This document shows, piece by piece, positions 4,590 through 7,057 of a stretch of DNA of 7,057 nt. Source of the stretch: Prevotellaceae bacterium. GTDB lineage: Bacteria > Bacteroidota > Bacteroidia > Bacteroidales > UBA932. A program made the translations under genes and the position numbers. Below the pieces are notes generated by a model. It was not told where the DNA came from. It did not search any database and saw only the letters and a program-made list of their open reading frames with translations. The stretch is taken from NCBI GenBank assembly GCA_031258915.1, contig JAIRMD010000121.1:1-7057 (forward strand), written 5' to 3'. Within the stretch, counting starts at the first letter, position 1, and every line of letters begins with the position of its first letter.

Positions 4590-7057
4590 ATGACCTATAC
4601 CCTTTCGGCAGTTGCCAAAATCATTGACGGAGCGCTCGCAGGAAAAGGCGCTGCTGTTGTTACGGATATTGCTACGGATAGCCGCTGCACGTTTTACCCC
4701 GACAAGGCGCTGTTCTTTGCCATTGCTGGTGAACGGCACAACGGGCATTCCTACCTTGCCGACCTCTACGAGCGCGGCGTGCGCGCCTTTGTGGTGAGCG
4801 AAGAAGTCAACGTGAGCCGCTACCCGCAGGCCTCGTTCATTACCGTCCCCGACGGGCTGCGGGCGCTGCAGGCGCTGGCAGCCCATCACCGCCGGCAGCA
4901 AAGCTACCCGGTGGTGGCGGTGGCCGGCAGCAACGGCAAAACGGTAGTCAAGGAGTGGATTGCGCAGCTGCTCTCTACGCAGCTCAAGCTGGCGCGCAGC
5001 CCCAAGAGCTACAACTCGCAGGTGGGCGTTCCGCTTGCGGTATGCAGCATGGGCGAGGAGGCGGAGCTGGGAATTTTTGAGGCGGGCATTTCGCAGCCCG
5101 GCGAGATGGAGCGCCTGGAAAATATTCTTCGCCCCAGCGTGGTGGCGTTTACCAACCTTGGCGAGGCGCATCAGGAGGGGTTTGCCACGCGCGAGCAGAA
5201 GCTGCGCGAGAAGCTGCGCCTGTGCGCCAACGCTGACGCCATTGCCTACTGCGCCGACCAGTACGAGGTGCATACAGCCATTCGCGCCACCGCAGCGCTT
5301 GCGCAAAAGCGCCTCTACTGCTGGGGGGCTGCCGCCGACGCCGATGTGCGCGTCATTTCTGCCGAAAAAGGCGACGCTGCTACCTGCGTAACGGTAGAGG
5401 TTGCCGCCTCGCGCAAGCGCTTTTCGCTCAACATCCCCTTTGCCGATGCCGCCTCAACGGAAAATGCGCTGCAAAGCTTCACTACCTGCATGCTCCTCGC
5501 GCAGCTCTTCCCCTCGCTGCACATCAACGAGGAGAACGTGGCGGGCAACGCGGCGCACCTCTCGCCCATTGCCATGCGGCTCGAGCTGCACGAGGGCATC
5601 AACGGCTGCACCATCATCAACGATGCCTACAACGCCGATGTAGTTTCGCTCCGCATAGCGCTGGATTTCCTGTCGAGCTTTGGCAAGCACCGCCGCCGCA
5701 CGGTCATCCTCTCCGACATTGAGCAAAGCGGCAAGGAGGGTTGGCGGCTCTACGGCGAAGTGGCCGAGCTGCTGCGCGAGCATGGTGTATCGCGCCTCGT
5801 CGCCATCGGTGCGCAGATAGGAAAGCACCTGGGCAAGTTCGCCTGCGAAACCGCGCATTTTTCATCTACCGGACATTTTTTGCGGCAGCTCGACCGCAGT
5901 ACGTTCAAGGACGAGGCCATTCTTATCAAGGGAAGCCGCCGCTTTGCGCTGGAGCAGATTTCGCGCCAGCTGGCGCAAAAAACGCACCTCACCACGCTGG
6001 AAGTCAACCTCACCGCGCTCACCGATAACCTCAACGCGCTGCGGGCAAAGCTGAAAAAAGGAGTCAAAACGCTTGCCGTGGTCAAGGCAAACGCTTACGG
6101 GGCGGGGCTGAGCGAGGTGGCGCGGCTGCTGCAGCACCAGCGCGTGAGCTATCTGGGCGTTGCCTTTGCCGATGAGGGGGTGCAGCTGCGCCGCGCCGGA
6201 ATTGCCATGCCCATACTTGTGCTAAACCCCGAACCGGGCACGTTTGAGCAAATGCTGGACTACCGCCTTGAGCCGGAAATTTACAACCTGAACATGCTGC
6301 AACGCTACAGCGAAGCGGCGCTACGCTCCGGTGAAAGCCTGTGCAGCATCCACCTGAAGCTGGATACAGGGATGCACCGCCTGGGCTTTGTGGAGGAGGA
6401 GCTGGAGGAGCTGCTGCAATGCCTGTCCCGCTTCCGCAGCCTGAAGGTGGCAAGCATCTTCTCGCACCTTGCCGCTGCCGACGAGCCGCAGCACGACGAT
6501 TTTACCCGCGCCCAAATTGCGCTGTTTGGCGCGATGAGCAAAAGGCTGGAGGACGAGCTGGGCTACAAGACGCTGCGGCACATAGCAAACTCGGCAGGCG
6601 TGGAGCGCTTTCCGGAGGCGCAGCTCGATATGGTGCGGCTGGGCATTTCGCTCTACGGCGCCAGCGCCACCACGCCCGGCAGCATGCGCACCGTGAGCGC
6701 TCTCAAGAGCACCGTAGTACAGGTAAAGCGCGTACCCGCAGGCGATACGGTGGGCTACGGACGAAAAGGGGTGGCACGCGAAAGTAAGACGATTGCCGCC
6801 ATCCCCGTTGGCTACGCCGACGGGCTAAACCGCCTGCTGGGCAACGGCGTGGGAAGCGTGCTCGTCAACGGCAAGCCGGCGCCACTCATCGGCAACATCT
6901 GCATGGACATGTGCATGGCAGATGCTACCGACCTTGACGTGCGCGAAGGCGACGAGGTTACCGTCTTTGGCGAAAACCCCAGCGTAGCCTCGCTTGCAGA
7001 GAAGCTCAACACCATTCCCTACGAAATCCTTACCCGCATCTCTACAAGGGTAAACAG
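4590..7057 (+). CDS. Bifunctional MurF ligase / alanine racemase fusion (C-terminus cut by window edge)
   Basis: This cytosolic peptidoglycan-precursor enzyme has two halves. The N-terminal MurF half (UDP-N-acetylmuramoyl-tripeptide:D-alanyl-D-alanine ligase) adds D-Ala-D-Ala using ATP. The C-terminal half is a PLP-dependent alanine racemase that makes D-Ala. From ATG 4590 the frame stays open for 822 codons to the window end, where the expected TRVNR-like tail is being read, so probably only a few residues are missing. MurF signs: DSR near residues 30-32, P-loop GSNGKT (113-118), a YNSQVGVPLAV segment, FEAGISQPGEM, TNLGEAH, INDAYNAD and LSDIEQSG. Racemase signs, from about residue 468: AVVKANAYGAG with PLP-lysine K499, KLDTGMHRLGF, RLGISLYG, the catalytic tyrosine Y742 in VGYADG, and the late GNICMDM segment. 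The fusion is standard in Bacteroidota, which usually lack a separate copy of the ligase. Both halves keep their key residues, so both are probably active. The long minus-strand open frame opposite 4542-5306 is a composition shadow. Confidence 0.96.
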   Translation, partial: MTYTLSAVAKIIDGALAGKGAAVVTDIATDSRCTFYPDKALFFAIAGERHNGHSYLADLYERGVRAFVVSEEVNVSRYPQASFITVPDGLRALQALAAHHRRQQSYPVVAVAGSNGKTVVKEWIAQLLSTQLKLARSPKSYNSQVGVPLAVCSMGEEAELGIFEAGISQPGEMERLENILRPSVVAFTNLGEAHQEGFATREQKLREKLRLCANADAIAYCADQYEVHTAIRATAALAQKRLYCWGAAADADVRVISAEKGDAATCVTVEVAASRKRFSLNIPFADAASTENALQSFTTCMLLAQLFPSLHINEENVAGNAAHLSPIAMRLELHEGINGCTIINDAYNADVVSLRIALDFLSSFGKHRRRTVILSDIEQSGKEGWRLYGEVAELLREHGVSRLVAIGAQIGKHLGKFACETAHFSSTGHFLRQLDRSTFKDEAILIKGSRRFALEQISRQLAQKTHLTTLEVNLTALTDNLNALRAKLKKGVKTLAVVKANAYGAGLSEVARLLQHQRVSYLGVAFADEGVQLRRAGIAMPILVLNPEPGTFEQMLDYRLEPEIYNLNMLQRYSEAALRSGESLCSIHLKLDTGMHRLGFVEEELEELLQCLSRFRSLKVASIFSHLAAADEPQHDDFTRAQIALFGAMSKRLEDELGYKTLRHIANSAGVERFPEAQLDMVRLGISLYGASATTPGSMRTVSALKSTVVQVKRVPAGDTVGYGRKGVARESKTIAAIPVGYADGLNRLLGNGVGSVLVNGKPAPLIGNICMDMCMADATDLDVREGDEVTVFGENPSVASLAEKLNTIPYEILTRISTRVN

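Noticed and set aside
4542..5306. 254-codon minus-strand open frame opposite the start of murF-alr
   Set aside because: It is antisense to a clearly conserved gene, has low-complexity Arg/Leu/Ala/His-rich composition and no recognisable domain. It is a GC-bias shadow.

Overview
The window looks like a piece of a fairly GC-rich Bacteroidota chromosome. Three things point that way. There is a fused MurF-alanine racemase gene, an arrangement typical of that phylum. There is a promoter of the TTTG / TAnnTTTG type. The start codons lack Shine-Dalgarno sequences and tend to follow A-rich leaders. Coding regions favour G/C in third positions, while the spacers are AT-rich or repetitive. Genus cannot be assigned from this window alone.

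Layout, all genes on the + strand: (1) the last 25 codons of an unidentified gene (ends at 80); (2) a 144-bp foldback element (109-252) and a Bacteroidota-type promoter (267-300); (3) a class I SAM-dependent O-methyltransferase (about 354-986) with no ordinary start codon for its full-length form; (4) a GC-rich palindromic spacer element (1001-1046); (5) gpmI, cofactor-independent phosphoglycerate mutase (1079-2593); (6) a 10-bp perfect inverted repeat spanning the gpmI stop and the leader of the next gene (2583-2630); (7) a LytS/YehU-type sensor histidine kinase (2633-3694); (8) ten tandem heptamers filling the spacer (3706-3775); (9) a LytTR-family response regulator (3778-4500); (10) an AT-rich 89-bp spacer; (11) a MurF-Alr bifunctional cell-wall enzyme running off the right edge (4590-7057).

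How the genes relate: the kinase and regulator form a clear two-component pair. The kinase follows gpmI by only 39 bp, and no strong promoter is visible between them, so gpmI-kinase-regulator may share a transcript. MurF-Alr makes D-Ala from L-Ala (racemase half) and adds D-Ala-D-Ala to the UDP-MurNAc-tripeptide (ligase half). The two-component system therefore sits between a glycolysis gene and a peptidoglycan gene, but nothing in the sequence shows that it controls either.

The protein-coding content is mostly conserved housekeeping and signalling genes; I see no convincing new defence, mobile or biosynthetic system. The parts most worth a second look are non-coding: the long foldback element, the GC palindrome, the inverted repeat at the gpmI/kinase junction, and the heptamer array ahead of the response regulator. 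The start problem of the methyltransferase also deserves attention.
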